From contig NZ_CP028324.1 in the NCBI RefSeq assembly GCF_003028855.1, forward strand, positions 1 to 64,000: a stretch of 64,000 nt of DNA, written 5' to 3'. Shown one piece after another: positions 11,612-20,169 of the stretch. The position numbers and the translations under genes are program-made. The DNA is from Pseudoduganella armeniaca (lineage in GTDB: Bacteria > Pseudomonadota > Gammaproteobacteria > Burkholderiales > Burkholderiaceae_D). The notes under the pieces are model-generated. The model was not told the DNA's origin. It saw only the letters and a list, made by a program, of their open reading frames with translations, and searched no databases. How positions within the stretch are numbered: the stretch's first letter is position 1; each line of letters starts with the position of its first letter.

Positions 11612-12538
11612 TCAGGCGGGTGTTGCCGCCCAGCCGCGCGCGGCGCCCTCGAATCGCTCCACCAGGAAGTCGATGAACACCCGTACCCGCGCCGGCATGT
11701 GCTTCTGGTTGCGGAAGATGACGTGGATCTCTTCCAGGTCGCCCGGATTGAAGTCCGCCAGCACCTCGATAAGCCGCCCGTCGGCGAGATCGCGCGCGAT
11801 ATGGAACATGCCCAGACGGGCGATGCCCAAGCCCTCCAGCACCAGTTGACGCATCGTTTCGCCGTTGTTCGTCAACATGCCGCCCTGCACCGGCAGCAGC
11901 TCCGTCCTGCCGTCGACGAGGAACGGCCACTCGTCCAGCGAGCGGCGGAAGTTGAAGTTCAGGCAGCGGTGCGCCGCCAGGTCGGCCAGCGCGGCCGGCG
12001 TGCCGTGACGGGCCAAGTAGGCTGGGGAGGCGACGACGGCGCGGCGGCTGTCGCCCAGCTTGCGGGCGCGGAACGTGGCATCGGCCAGGGGGCCCATGCG
12101 GATGGCCACGTCGGTCTGCTCGCGCTGCAGGTCCACCAGCGCGTCGGACAGCGACAGGTCCACCGTCACATCGGGATAGCGTGCGCTGAACGCGGCCAGC
12201 AACGGCACCACGTGATGCGTGCCGAACGGGACGGAGGTGTTCACGCGCAGCAGGCCGCGCGGCGCGGCATCACCGCTGCCGAGGCCCGCTTCCGCTTCGT
12301 CGATGTCGGCCAGGATGCGCAGGCAGGCTTCGTGGAAGTGGCGCCCCTCCGAGGTCAACGTCAACTGGCGCGTGGAGCGCTGCAGCAGCGAAACGCCCAG
12401 GCGCTCCTCCGTGCGCGTCACGAGCTTGCTGACGGCCGACGGCGTCAGCCGCAGCTTCTCCGCCGCGGCCGAGAAGCTGCCCAGCTCCACGACCCTCGCA
12501 AATACCGTCATTTCCCAGCTGCGCGTGTCCATTCCCAT
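11612..12538 (-). CDS. LysR-family transcriptional regulator
   Basis: The 308-residue protein has the LysR winged helix-turn-helix (MTVFARVVELGSFSAAAEKL, about 10-29, with recognition helix TPSAVSKLVTRTEERLG) and a periplasmic-binding-like effector domain (about 95-300). It is divergent from a short-chain dehydrogenase, the classical arrangement in which a LysR protein controls the neighbouring gene and itself. A 15-bp dyad with T-N11-A spacing lies just before its start. The inducer cannot be inferred. ATGs at 12538 and 12532 are both possible. Confidence 0.93.
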   Translation of the reverse strand: MGMDTRSWEMTVFARVVELGSFSAAAEKLRLTPSAVSKLVTRTEERLGVSLLQRSTRQLTLTSEGRHFHEACLRILADIDEAEAGLGSGDAAPRGLLRVNTSVPFGTHHVVPLLAAFSARYPDVTVDLSLSDALVDLQREQTDVAIRMGPLADATFRARKLGDSRRAVVASPAYLARHGTPAALADLAAHRCLNFNFRRSLDEWPFLVDGRTELLPVQGGMLTNNGETMRQLVLEGLGIARLGMFHIARDLADGRLIEVLADFNPGDLEEIHVIFRNQKHMPARVRVFIDFLVERFEGAARGWAATPA

Positions 12539-12545
12539 CTCATCC

Positions 12546-12560
12546 GTGAATTACATTCAC
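12546..12560. promoter_or_regulatory. LysR-type operator dyad
   Basis: GTGAATTACATTCAC is a perfect 6-bp inverted repeat around TAC. It contains T-N11-A, the LysR box pattern, and lies 8 bp upstream of the LysR start and 85 bp upstream of the divergent dehydrogenase. It is the natural regulator binding site. Confidence 0.7.
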
Positions 12561-12644
12561 AAATGATATTCCATTATGGTGGCTTATCGCCAGAGTACGC
12601 GGGCGCGATACTGTCTCCATCGATTACCTCATGGAGAAACCAGC

Positions 12645-13433
12645 ATGAACCTGCACCTTACCGGCAAGACCGCCCTCGTCACCGCTTCCACCGCCGGCAT
12701 CGGCAACGCCATCGCGGCACAGCTGCTGGAGGACGGCGCCACCGTCATCGTCAATGGCCGCACCGCCGATGCCGTCGACGCGGCCATCACGGCGCTGGCG
12801 CAACGCTTCGACGCCGCCCGCATCAAGCCGCTGGTGGCCGACATGGCCGTCGCCGGCGCCGAGGAGATCGCGCGCGCCGCCTATCCGGACATCGACATCC
12901 TCGTCAACAACCTGGGCCGCTATGAGCTGAGCGACTTCTTCGAGACCACGGACGCCGACTGGGAGGCGATGTTCAACTTCAACGTGTGGAGCGGCGTACG
13001 CCTGGCGCGCACCTATATGAAAGGGATGCTGGCGCGCGGGCATGGCCGCGTGGTGTTCATCTCCAGCGAAGTGGCGCTGACGCCGATGGCCGCGATGGCG
13101 CACTACAGCGCCAGCAAGGCGACCCAGCTGTCGATCTCGCGCAGCCTGGCCGAGCTGACCAAGGGCACCGCCGTCACTGTCAATGCCGTGCTGCCCGGCC
13201 CTACCGAGACGGAAAGCCTGAAGGGCTTCATCGAGTCGGTCAATCCGGACCTGGCTTATGCGGAGGCGGAGCGCAAGTTCATGGCCGAGAACCGGCCGTC
13301 GTCGCTGATCTATCGCCTGGCCAAGCCAGCCGAGGTAGCCAATGTCGTCGCGTTCCTGGCCAGCGAGCGCGCCGCCGTCATCAATGGCGCCGCCATCCGC
13401 GCCGAGGGCGGCACGGTGCAGACGATCGCCTGA
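12645..13433 (+). CDS. Short-chain dehydrogenase/reductase (SDR)
   Basis: The 262-residue NAD(P)-dependent oxidoreductase has the classical SDR signature: nucleotide-binding TASTAGIG (about 12-19), an NNLG version of the NNAG motif (about 88), catalytic Ser in FISSEVAL and the YSASK active site (about 152). It ends with the usual INGAAIRAEGG sequence. The ATG at 12645 has a GGAG ribosome site; upstream in-frame starts lie in the control region. The alcohol or ketone substrate is not evident. It is probably controlled by the divergent LysR regulator. Confidence 0.93.
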   Translation: MNLHLTGKTALVTASTAGIGNAIAAQLLEDGATVIVNGRTADAVDAAITALAQRFDAARIKPLVADMAVAGAEEIARAAYPDIDILVNNLGRYELSDFFETTDADWEAMFNFNVWSGVRLARTYMKGMLARGHGRVVFISSEVALTPMAAMAHYSASKATQLSISRSLAELTKGTAVTVNAVLPGPTETESLKGFIESVNPDLAYAEAERKFMAENRPSSLIYRLAKPAEVANVVAFLASERAAVINGAAIRAEGGTVQTIA

Positions 13434-14366
13434 TCAGCTCGCATTCGAAGAGCAGGACTTCATCATGGGGGCTAGCGGCCGATTTGGCGACTCTGCTAGC
13501 TCGTAGCCACTATCGCCATACGATTTAATCTTGATACCATTGGTAGTTAAAAGGACGAAGTTATTACCTGAGGCCTCAATAATATAGCCACTACGCGGCT
13601 CCTGCTTTATGTTCGACGGTATGTCTATCGCTATGTAGTTTTTAAGCTTGCTAACACCAAGGCAGCCAAGCTCAAGAAAATAGTCGTTTGATGGCCGCAA
13701 CTGAGTCAAATTTGGCGGCAGCTTTCCTGCGACAGCGATGTAAAGTTGAAGGTATGATTTTCTTCCCTCGATAACGGCCGGACTTACTGCAAAGGTAAAG
13801 AAGGCCTTATATATAAGGACACACGCGCAAAAAAAGAAGACTGGCATGAATGCGCGTACCAAGTCCAAAACCAGCGCCCTACGTCTCAGTTGCTTTGCTG
13901 TCTTAGCCTTAAGCGGCGTCACAGCCATGGTGCCCCGCCTCCCTAGAGCGCGCCACTGCGAATTTGACGGCAACTTATGCCGCTGGGTGAACGCTGCACT
14001 TCTACGCTCAGTCTTAGCTGCCTGAGCAGTGTCCATTCGTCCTTTCGTGATTTTTCGCTGCCGCGACCACGTCTCCCATGCATTGATAAAGAAAATATAA
14101 GCTAGCACGAATACCGAGAAAAAGGCTGTGTAGAGCCATGGCTCAGGTACGCCAATTCCCTTTCGAACAATCTCGTAGGTGCTATACTGAAAATAGGAGA
14201 CAGGGATGCCAGCCATCTCACTCCAGCCATCATAAAAGGCCATACCCAGCGCATACGCGAATGTTCCGATGAGGGCAATCGCTAGAGCGATGCTCTCAAA
14301 CAGGTGCGCTACGACAAATCGCAAGAAAGGAAAGATTACAGCGCCCGACGAGCTATCTGTCTGCAT
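13434..14366 (-). CDS. Unrecognised three-helix membrane protein
   Basis: I do not recognise this 310-residue protein. Hydrophobic stretches occur at about 13-45, 75-95 and 165-190; the middle is rich in Arg/Lys (about 97-160) and a soluble C-terminal domain of about 115 residues follows. The gene is noticeably AT-richer than its neighbours and uses codons such as ATA, CTA and AGC more often, so it may be recently acquired. It begins one base after the FccB stop, with a perfect AGGAGG inside the fccB end, and its stop directly abuts the stop of the convergent dehydrogenase. It is therefore last in the sox operon by position; any role there is unproven. Confidence 0.7.
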   Translation of the reverse strand: MQTDSSSGAVIFPFLRFVVAHLFESIALAIALIGTFAYALGMAFYDGWSEMAGIPVSYFQYSTYEIVRKGIGVPEPWLYTAFFSVFVLAYIFFINAWETWSRQRKITKGRMDTAQAAKTERRSAAFTQRHKLPSNSQWRALGRRGTMAVTPLKAKTAKQLRRRALVLDLVRAFMPVFFFCACVLIYKAFFTFAVSPAVIEGRKSYLQLYIAVAGKLPPNLTQLRPSNDYFLELGCLGVSKLKNYIAIDIPSNIKQEPRSGYIIEASGNNFVLLTTNGIKIKSYGDSGYELAESPNRPLAPMMKSCSSNAS

Positions 14367-14367
14367 A

Positions 14368-15642
14368 TCATCCTCCTATGACGCCCAGCGTATCCGCCCA
14401 GATGTTGACTGCCCAGCTGAACGCATAGGTACCTTCCAGCGCGCTGGCCCCCGTGGACAGCCCGCCGGCACCGGGCACCACCAGCAGCGTTTTCTTTGCC
14501 GGGTCGTAGGCATGCACGGAGGCGACGTGGATGACGTCGCGGTCCGAGACAAAGCTGTAGCACGTATTCGTCAGCACTGGCGCGGCGGCAGGGGGACGGC
14601 CGACCAGCAGGTCGACGACGGCCGCCGCGCACACTTTACCGTGCTGGTTCGCCATGTGGGCGGACTTCGGCATCAGCGGCGCCGTCTGGATCGCATCGCC
14701 GATGATGTGGATGCCCGGGGCCCGCGTCGATTCGAATGTGCGGAAGTCCACCTCGCACCAGCGGCCATTGGCGCTGGCCAGGCCGGTCTGCGCGGCGATC
14801 GCCCCGGCGCGGTGTGGCGGGATCACGTTCAACACGTCCGCCCGCACCCGCTCGCCCAGTTCCGACACCGCCGTGCGCGCGGCCACGTCCACGTCCACCG
14901 TGCGAAAGCCGGGCCGGTAGTCGATGATGTCCTTGTAGCACTCGCGCCAGATGCGCTTGAACAGCGGGCCTTTCGACACCACGTCCTCGTTCGCGTCCAG
15001 CAGCAGCACCTTCGAGCGGGGCTTGTGGCGGCTGAAATAAAACGCCACCTGGCAGGCTCGCTCGTAAGGCCCGGGCGGGCAGCGATATGGCGCCGGCGGC
15101 ACCGCCAGCGCGTACACGCCGCCGTCGGGCATCGCCTCCAGCTGCGCGCGCAGCGCCGTGGTCTGCGCCCCCGCCTTCCACGCATGCAGTACCTGCTCCT
15201 GCGCGCCCGGCGCCGTCAGCCCCGGCAAGGCATTCATCAGGAACTCGATGCCGGGCGACAGGATCAGCCGGTCGTACACCAGCAGGCTGCCGCTCGCCAG
15301 CACCACGGTGCGCTTGGCCTGGTCGATGCGGGCCGCGCTGTCGGCCAGCATGCGCACGCCGTGCCGGGCCAGGCCGTCGTAGTTCAAAGTCAGGTCGCCG
15401 AGGCGGCGGCTGCCGCCCAGTACCAGGTTCGACAACGGGCACGAGATCATCGTGGGGTTCGGCTCGACCAGCGTGACATCGACGTCGCCGCCGCTCCACA
15501 GGCGGACGTAGCGGGCTGCCGTGGCGCCGCCGTAGCCGCCGCCAACGACCACGACATGCGGTTTCGCCTGCGGGGCTACGCTGGCGCAGGCGGACAGCAG
15601 GGCTGTGGCACTGCCGGCTGCGAGGAAGGCGCGGCGCTTCAT
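14368..15642 (-). CDS. FccB-like flavoprotein (sulfide dehydrogenase / SoxF type)
   Basis: The 424-residue FAD protein resembles the flavoprotein subunit of flavocytochrome c sulfide dehydrogenase. It begins with a twin-arginine leader (MKRRAFLAAG) ending in a possible lipobox (LLSACAS). The Rossmann motif VVVVGGGYGGATAARY follows at about 30, then CPLSN with a conserved cysteine (about 70). Its start overlaps the upstream cytochrome c stop as ATGA, and the pair would form an FccAB-like complex passing electrons from a reduced sulfur species to the cytochrome. The ATG at 15642 is chosen because the RR leader begins there. Confidence 0.85.
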   Translation of the reverse strand: MKRRAFLAAGSATALLSACASVAPQAKPHVVVVGGGYGGATAARYVRLWSGGDVDVTLVEPNPTMISCPLSNLVLGGSRRLGDLTLNYDGLARHGVRMLADSAARIDQAKRTVVLASGSLLVYDRLILSPGIEFLMNALPGLTAPGAQEQVLHAWKAGAQTTALRAQLEAMPDGGVYALAVPPAPYRCPPGPYERACQVAFYFSRHKPRSKVLLLDANEDVVSKGPLFKRIWRECYKDIIDYRPGFRTVDVDVAARTAVSELGERVRADVLNVIPPHRAGAIAAQTGLASANGRWCEVDFRTFESTRAPGIHIIGDAIQTAPLMPKSAHMANQHGKVCAAAVVDLLVGRPPAAAPVLTNTCYSFVSDRDVIHVASVHAYDPAKKTLLVVPGAGGLSTGASALEGTYAFSWAVNIWADTLGVIGG

Positions 15643-15977
15643 TTGCGGCTTTCGACGCAGGTTGAGGGGGACCCGAGGTGACAGGGCGGCGGCGTGGCTG
15701 CAAACCACCCGGCGATCAGCGCCAGCTGTTCGTCGGTATAGCCCTTCGCCAGCTGCGTCATGATCGTCGCCGGCCGCGCGCCGGCCTTGAAGGCGCGCAG
15801 GCTGGCCAGCAACGCTTCCTGCGACTGCCCCACCAGCGGCGGCAGCACGTTGCCCGGAACTGCCGTGGTGCCGTGGCAGGCGGTGCAGGTGGCGGCCAGG
15901 CGGGCGCCCTCGCCGACCCGCTCCGCCGCGCCGGCGGGCAGGCAGGCCAACGCCAGCATGATGACTATCGCTCGCAT
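15639..15977 (-). CDS. Small class I cytochrome c (FccA-like)
   Basis: This is a 112-residue periplasmic monoheme cytochrome c. A signal peptide (MRAIVIMLALACLPAGAAE) is followed by the heme site CTACHG (about 32), and the distal Met is probably in ATIMTQLAKGY (about 76). Length and the paired flavoprotein gene indicate it accepts electrons from the FccB-like subunit. A GGAG ribosome site precedes the ATG at 15977. Two cysteines near the C-terminus (PPPCHL and STCVE) are unusual and lie in the tail. Confidence 0.85.
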   Translation of the reverse strand: MRAIVIMLALACLPAGAAERVGEGARLAATCTACHGTTAVPGNVLPPLVGQSQEALLASLRAFKAGARPATIMTQLAKGYTDEQLALIAGWFAATPPPCHLGSPSTCVESRK

Positions 15978-15987
15978 CGCATCTCCT

Positions 15988-16740
15988 TCATGGTCGTACG
16001 CCCGGGGTTTCCAGCGCCATGCCCTGCGCACGCAGGGCCAGCCACGCCTCCAGGTCCACCAGCTCCTGCGCGCCCAGCGGCGGCACCTGCGCGCGCACGC
16101 CGCTCATGCAGTTGCGCAGGCGCCGCTGCAGGCTGCCCATGCCCTGCCATTCCAGGCGGTAGATGGGATAGGCGTTGGCATGCGCCTGCGGGATCGTGGC
16201 GCCGGCCAGCTTGCGGCCCCAGCTATCGTCGTGGCACTGCGCGCACGACAGGTTCAACTGGCCGATACGCTGGCCATACAGCGCCTGGCCACGGGCCGCC
16301 GCGGCGCGCGTGGCGGCGTCGGCCGGCGGCGCCAGCGGCAGGCCGCGCGATTGCAGCGCCACGTGCGCCTCGAGGCCCAGCAGCCCCTCCGACTCGGGCG
16401 CGAACGCCGCTGCCTGCTGCTTGCCGGTGCGGCACAAGTTGATGCGCTCGCCCAGCGTGACGACGCGGCCGGCGCTCGGGTCGAACGCGGGATAGCGGCT
16501 CGCGACACCGCGCATGCCGGCGACATCGCCATGGCAGGCAGCGCAGCTCTTGCCGGCCTTGCCGGCCTTGGCCTGCCACAGCGCGCCGCCGTTCGCCACC
16601 CACAGCATTGCCGGGTTTTGCGTGTCGTCGCGCTGCATGGCGCGCGTGGACTCGCTCATGAATTCGGTGCCCGACTTGCGCCGGTCTTGCGCGGCGGCGC
16701 TCGCGGCGACGAGCAGCAGCGCGACACCCAGCCGCTTCAT
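15988..16740 (-). CDS. soxA: Sulfur oxidation cytochrome SoxA
   Basis: SoxA with SoxX forms the cytochrome that covalently attaches thiosulfate to the SoxY carrier cysteine. The 250-residue protein has a signal peptide (MKRLGVALLLVAASAAAQ), two heme-binding motifs CAACH (about 67) and CAQCH (about 167), and the conserved cysteine in RLRNCMSG (about 211) that ligates the active-site heme as a persulfide. It is therefore a diheme SoxA. The ATG overlaps the soxZ stop as ATGA. SoxB, which hydrolyses the sulfate off the carrier, is not in the window. Confidence 0.92.
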   Translation of the reverse strand: MKRLGVALLLVAASAAAQDRRKSGTEFMSESTRAMQRDDTQNPAMLWVANGGALWQAKAGKAGKSCAACHGDVAGMRGVASRYPAFDPSAGRVVTLGERINLCRTGKQQAAAFAPESEGLLGLEAHVALQSRGLPLAPPADAATRAAAARGQALYGQRIGQLNLSCAQCHDDSWGRKLAGATIPQAHANAYPIYRLEWQGMGSLQRRLRNCMSGVRAQVPPLGAQELVDLEAWLALRAQGMALETPGVRP

Positions 16741-17063
16741 GGGCTCACCGTCAGCGTCTTGCGCTCGGTCTGCGCGAAGCCGTTGTCGCCGCGCCACGTG
16801 AACTCCAGCGTGCCGGTGACGCTGGCGCGGATGAAAAACGCCAGGTAGGGGTTGGCGGCGATGGCCGGGTGCAGCTCGGCCGCGAACACCGGCTCACCCT
16901 CGTACGTGCAGGTGAACCCGCGGATGACATCCTGCGGCACCGGCTTGCCATCCGCGCCGGGCCGGTAGCCCGACTCCATCGGATGCGCGATCAATGCGCG
17001 GATCTCGACGATCTCGCCGGCCTTGGCGCTGGCCGGCATGTGGATCAGCGCTCTGGCCGTCAC
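16737..17063 (-). CDS. soxZ: Sulfur carrier complex subunit SoxZ
   Basis: SoxZ is the partner of SoxY in the periplasmic carrier on which sulfur intermediates are oxidised. The 108-residue beta-sandwich protein contains MPASAKAGEIVEIRALIAHPMESG and ends with the FTWRGDNGF strand pattern; no signal peptide is present because SoxZ is exported with SoxY. The start is a GTG at 17063 overlapping the soxY stop as GTGA; longer readings in this frame run antisense-like through soxY. Size fits the family. Confidence 0.93.
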   Translation of the reverse strand: MTARALIHMPASAKAGEIVEIRALIAHPMESGYRPGADGKPVPQDVIRGFTCTYEGEPVFAAELHPAIAANPYLAFFIRASVTGTLEFTWRGDNGFAQTERKTLTVSP

Positions 17064-17512
17064 GGTGCCTCTCCTTCGATGCAGGCGGCCAGCGTGACGA
17101 TGACGTCCACCGCCTGCTGCCAGCAGCTGCCGTCGCTCAGCTTGGCCACCGCCGTCAGGCGCTGCGAGGTGGCCAGGCGGATGCGGGTCGAGACCTCGGC
17201 CTTGCCGGCGCGCGGGCCGAGCGTGCACCGGATCACGTCCGGCTCCGGATTTTTTTCGTTGAAGATGGCGATGCCGGTGACGTGATCGGTGGCCGTCATC
17301 GGGCTCTCTACCCGGATCGTGACGGGGACGGCGTTGCCGTTGTCGATCAGCTGGGCGATCTCGAACGTGACGCGGCCAGTCTTGGGTGCGACGTTGCCCG
17401 TGTAGGCGGCGATGGCCTGGGCCATGCGCTCGGGCGTGGCCGCCGCCGGGCGCACCAGGACCAGCAGGCTGGCGGCGGTAAGCAGGCGGCGACGGGCATT
17501 GGGGGTGGTCAT
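17060..17512 (-). CDS. SoxY-related carrier with AACIE arm
   Basis: This 150-residue protein takes the SoxY place beside SoxZ. It has a twin-arginine leader (ARRRLLTAASLLVLV) and a SoxY-like beta-sandwich. Canonical SoxY ends in GGCGG, whose cysteine carries the sulfur chain. Here the C-terminus is VTLAACIEGEAP: the cysteine is retained but the flexible glycines are replaced. NCBI names a family 'SoxY-related AACIE arm protein' that matches this ending as I recall it. The intact reading frame and GTGA coupling to soxZ show it is not simply truncated. It probably defines a variant carrier with different substrate handling. Confidence 0.85.
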   Translation of the reverse strand: MTTPNARRRLLTAASLLVLVRPAAATPERMAQAIAAYTGNVAPKTGRVTFEIAQLIDNGNAVPVTIRVESPMTATDHVTGIAIFNEKNPEPDVIRCTLGPRAGKAEVSTRIRLATSQRLTAVAKLSDGSCWQQAVDVIVTLAACIEGEAP

Positions 17513-18000
17513 GGCGCGTTACGCAGGGTGGCCAGGTACGCTACCACGTCTTCGATCTGCTGGGCGGACAGTAGCGGCTTGCCCTGCTGGGCCGGGGGCA
17601 CGCGTGCCAGGCCCGTGGTACGGTGGTATGCAGGCATGATCGTGCCCGGGTGTACACGGGCCGGGTCGACGATGCGCAGGCGCAGTTGCGCTGCCGTCCA
17701 GCGGCTGCCCGTGCCCGCCAGGTTCGGTGCCAGGTTGCCCTGGAACGGTTCTTCCGGGATCGGGGCAGTGTGGCACAGCAGGCAGGTGCCGAGCTGGCGG
17801 TTGGCGACGATGGCGCGGCCGCGGGTGGGGTCGCCTGGGGTGGTGTTGGGGAGCGGGTCCAGCGTGTCCGTGGCTCGCGCTGGCGCCAGGATCGCCAGCA
17901 TCAGCAACACCGGGGACAGCCCCCTTGCCAGCGCTTGCCACTGTCGGCCGGCGCCAACATTGGCGGGGCCAGCCCCCTCGGCAGCCGCTCCCTCGGCCAT
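17509..18000 (-). CDS. soxX: SoxX-type cytochrome c
   Basis: SoxX is the small monoheme partner of SoxA. The 163-residue reading contains the heme site TCLLCH (about 74) and the family pattern NLAPNLAGTGSRW followed by RVHPGTIMPAYH (distal Met about 123). The hydrophobic leader (LARGLSPVLLMLAILAPARA) starts about 24 residues in, so the true start may be further downstream than the ATG at 18000, which lies just after the upstream stop. It overlaps soxY by ATGA. With soxA it would form the thiol-ligating cytochrome. Confidence 0.88.
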   Translation of the reverse strand: MAEGAAAEGAGPANVGAGRQWQALARGLSPVLLMLAILAPARATDTLDPLPNTTPGDPTRGRAIVANRQLGTCLLCHTAPIPEEPFQGNLAPNLAGTGSRWTAAQLRLRIVDPARVHPGTIMPAYHRTTGLARVPPAQQGKPLLSAQQIEDVVAYLATLRNAP

Positions 18001-18003
18001 CGC

Positions 18004-20169
18004 CTACACCTTTTTGAGGCTGTGGTTCTTCAGCGGCAGGTCGCGGATGCGCTTGCCGGTGGCGGCGAAGATCGCGTTCAGGACCGCCGGGGCGGCGACG
18101 GCGATCGTCGGCTCGCCCACGCCGCCCCAGAAGCCGCCGGACGGCATCAGGATCGACTCCACCGCCGGCATCTCGTCCAGCTTCATGACCTGGTAGGTGT
18201 CGAAATTGGACTGCTCCATCTGGCCGTCCTTCAATGTGCAAGCACCGTACAGCGCGGCCGACAGGCCGTACACGAACGAGCCTTCGATCTGCGCCTCGAC
18301 CTGCTGCGGATTGACGACGTGGCCCGGGTCGGTGGCCGCCACGATGCGGTGGATCTTCAGCTTGCCATCCTTGTTCACCGAGACCTCGGCGCAGGCGGCC
18401 ACGTAGCTGCCGAAGCCCATCGTCTGCGCCAGGCCACGGTAGATGCCCTTCCTGGGCGGCTTGCCCCAGCCGACCTTGTCCGCCACCGCGTTCAGCACGG
18501 CCAGGTGCTTCGGGCTGTCCTTGAGCAGCTTGCGGCGCAGCGCCAGCGGGTCCTGCTTCGTCGCATGCGCGATCTCGTCGAGGAAGCACTCGACGTAGAT
18601 GGCGTTCTGGTTCAGGTTGACGCCGCGCCAGAAGCCCGGCGGCACGGGCGGGTTGCGCATCGCGTGGTCGATCAGCAGGTTCGGCACCGCGTAGCCGAAC
18701 GACGCTTCCGGTCCCGGCGGATTCAGGCCCTGGAACGTGGCCGGGTCCTTGCCGTCCTTGACGTTGGCCGGCAGCACGGCCGCCAGGATCGACTGGCCGG
18801 AGATGCGCATGTGCAGCGCCGTCAGGTTGCCCTGCTTGTCCAGCCCGGCCGTCAGCTTGCATTGGGTGACCGGATGGTAGCGGCCGTGCAGCATGTCCTC
18901 CTCGCGCGACCAGATCAATTTGACGGGCGTGCCCGGCAGCGCCTTGGCGATCAGCACGGCCTGCGTGACCCAGTCGTGCACGGCGCCGCGCCGGCCGAAG
19001 CCGCCGCCCAGGTGCAGCTTGTAGACCTCGCACTGCGTTTGCGGCAGCCCTGCCGCCTCGGAGGCGGCGGCCAGCGCCGCCTCGCCGTTCTGCGTCGGCG
19101 TCCATACTTCACAGCGCTGCGGGGTCCACTTGGCCGTCGCGTTCATCGTTTCCATCGTCGCGTGGTTCTGGTGCGGGTACGAATACACGGCTTCCAGCTT
19201 GCGCGGCGCGCCGGCCAGTGCCGCGCGGGCGTCGCCGTTGGCATTGCCGACCGCCGCATCCGGCGCGTCCAGCCCGGCCTTCAGGGTGGCCGCCACGTCC
19301 GCGCTGGAGAGTTTCGCGTTGGGGCCCTTGTCCCATTCGATCGGCAGCGCATCGAGCGCGCTTTTCGCGCGCCACCACGTGTCCGCCACCACTGCCACGG
19401 CGGATTCGCCCACCTGCAGCACCTTCTTCACGCCGGGGCGGTCCTTGATCGCGTTCGCATTAAAGCTTTTGACTTTGCCACCGAATACGGGGCAGTCCTT
19501 GATCGCCGCGTTGAGCATGCCCGGCAGGACCAGGTCCATGCCATACACCTGCTTGCCGGTCGTCTTGTCGACGGTGTCCAGGCGCGCCAGCCGCTTGCCG
19601 GCGACCTGCCAGTCCTTCGGGTCTTTCAGCGCTACTTCTTGCGGCGGCGCCAGCTTGCCGGCCGCCGCGGCCACGCTGCCATACGTGAGCGTGCGCCCGC
19701 TCGGCACGTGCGTGATGACGCTGCGCGCGGTCCGGCATTCGCTGGCAGGCACGTTCCATTGGTTGGCGGCGGCCTGCACCAGCATCATGCGCGCGGCCGC
19801 GCCGCCCTTGCGCACGTAGTCGTGCGACTCGCGTACGCCGCGGCTGCCGCCCGTGGAGAAGCTGCCCCACACGCGCTTGCGCGCCAGGTTCGTGCCAGGC
19901 GTCGGATATTCCGTCCTCACGCGGCTCCAGTCGGCGTCCAGTTCCTCCGCCACCAGTTGCGCCAGCCCGGTCAAGGTGCCTTGGCCCATCTCGGAGCGGG
20001 CGATGCGGATGACGATGGTGTCGTCCGGCTTGACGACCACCCAGGCGTTGACCTCGGGCGGCTGGCCATCCTGCGTGGCCGCGTCGAACGGGATGTGAAA
20101 ACCAAGCAGCAGCCCGGCTGCCGACTGGCCCAGGAAGCGGCGCCGCGAGGGCGACAGCACGGCGTTCAT
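18004..20169 (-). CDS. Molybdopterin-binding oxidoreductase large subunit (IorB-like)
   Basis: This 721-residue protein belongs to the xanthine oxidase family of molybdenum hydroxylases, resembling the beta subunit of isoquinoline 1-oxidoreductase and related aldehyde dehydrogenases. A twin-arginine leader (SRRRFLGQSAAG) indicates periplasmic export. GGGFGRRGAVHDW (about 395) and GFWRGVNLNQNAIYVE (about 512) are family cofactor-binding motifs, and QVEAQIEGSFVYGLS (about 625) is near the C-terminus. The ATG at 20169 overlaps the stop of the small subunit as ATGA. It is followed four bases later by soxX, so the pair appears to be co-transcribed with the sox genes. Substrate is unknown. Confidence 0.9.
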   Translation of the reverse strand: MNAVLSPSRRRFLGQSAAGLLLGFHIPFDAATQDGQPPEVNAWVVVKPDDTIVIRIARSEMGQGTLTGLAQLVAEELDADWSRVRTEYPTPGTNLARKRVWGSFSTGGSRGVRESHDYVRKGGAAARMMLVQAAANQWNVPASECRTARSVITHVPSGRTLTYGSVAAAAGKLAPPQEVALKDPKDWQVAGKRLARLDTVDKTTGKQVYGMDLVLPGMLNAAIKDCPVFGGKVKSFNANAIKDRPGVKKVLQVGESAVAVVADTWWRAKSALDALPIEWDKGPNAKLSSADVAATLKAGLDAPDAAVGNANGDARAALAGAPRKLEAVYSYPHQNHATMETMNATAKWTPQRCEVWTPTQNGEAALAAASEAAGLPQTQCEVYKLHLGGGFGRRGAVHDWVTQAVLIAKALPGTPVKLIWSREEDMLHGRYHPVTQCKLTAGLDKQGNLTALHMRISGQSILAAVLPANVKDGKDPATFQGLNPPGPEASFGYAVPNLLIDHAMRNPPVPPGFWRGVNLNQNAIYVECFLDEIAHATKQDPLALRRKLLKDSPKHLAVLNAVADKVGWGKPPRKGIYRGLAQTMGFGSYVAACAEVSVNKDGKLKIHRIVAATDPGHVVNPQQVEAQIEGSFVYGLSAALYGACTLKDGQMEQSNFDTYQVMKLDEMPAVESILMPSGGFWGGVGEPTIAVAAPAVLNAIFAATGKRIRDLPLKNHSLKKV

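Noticed and set aside
17060..17100. Truncated SoxY that has lost GGCGG
   Set aside because: The reading frame is intact, the arm cysteine is kept and the stop is coupled to soxZ. A distinct AACIE-arm family explains it better.
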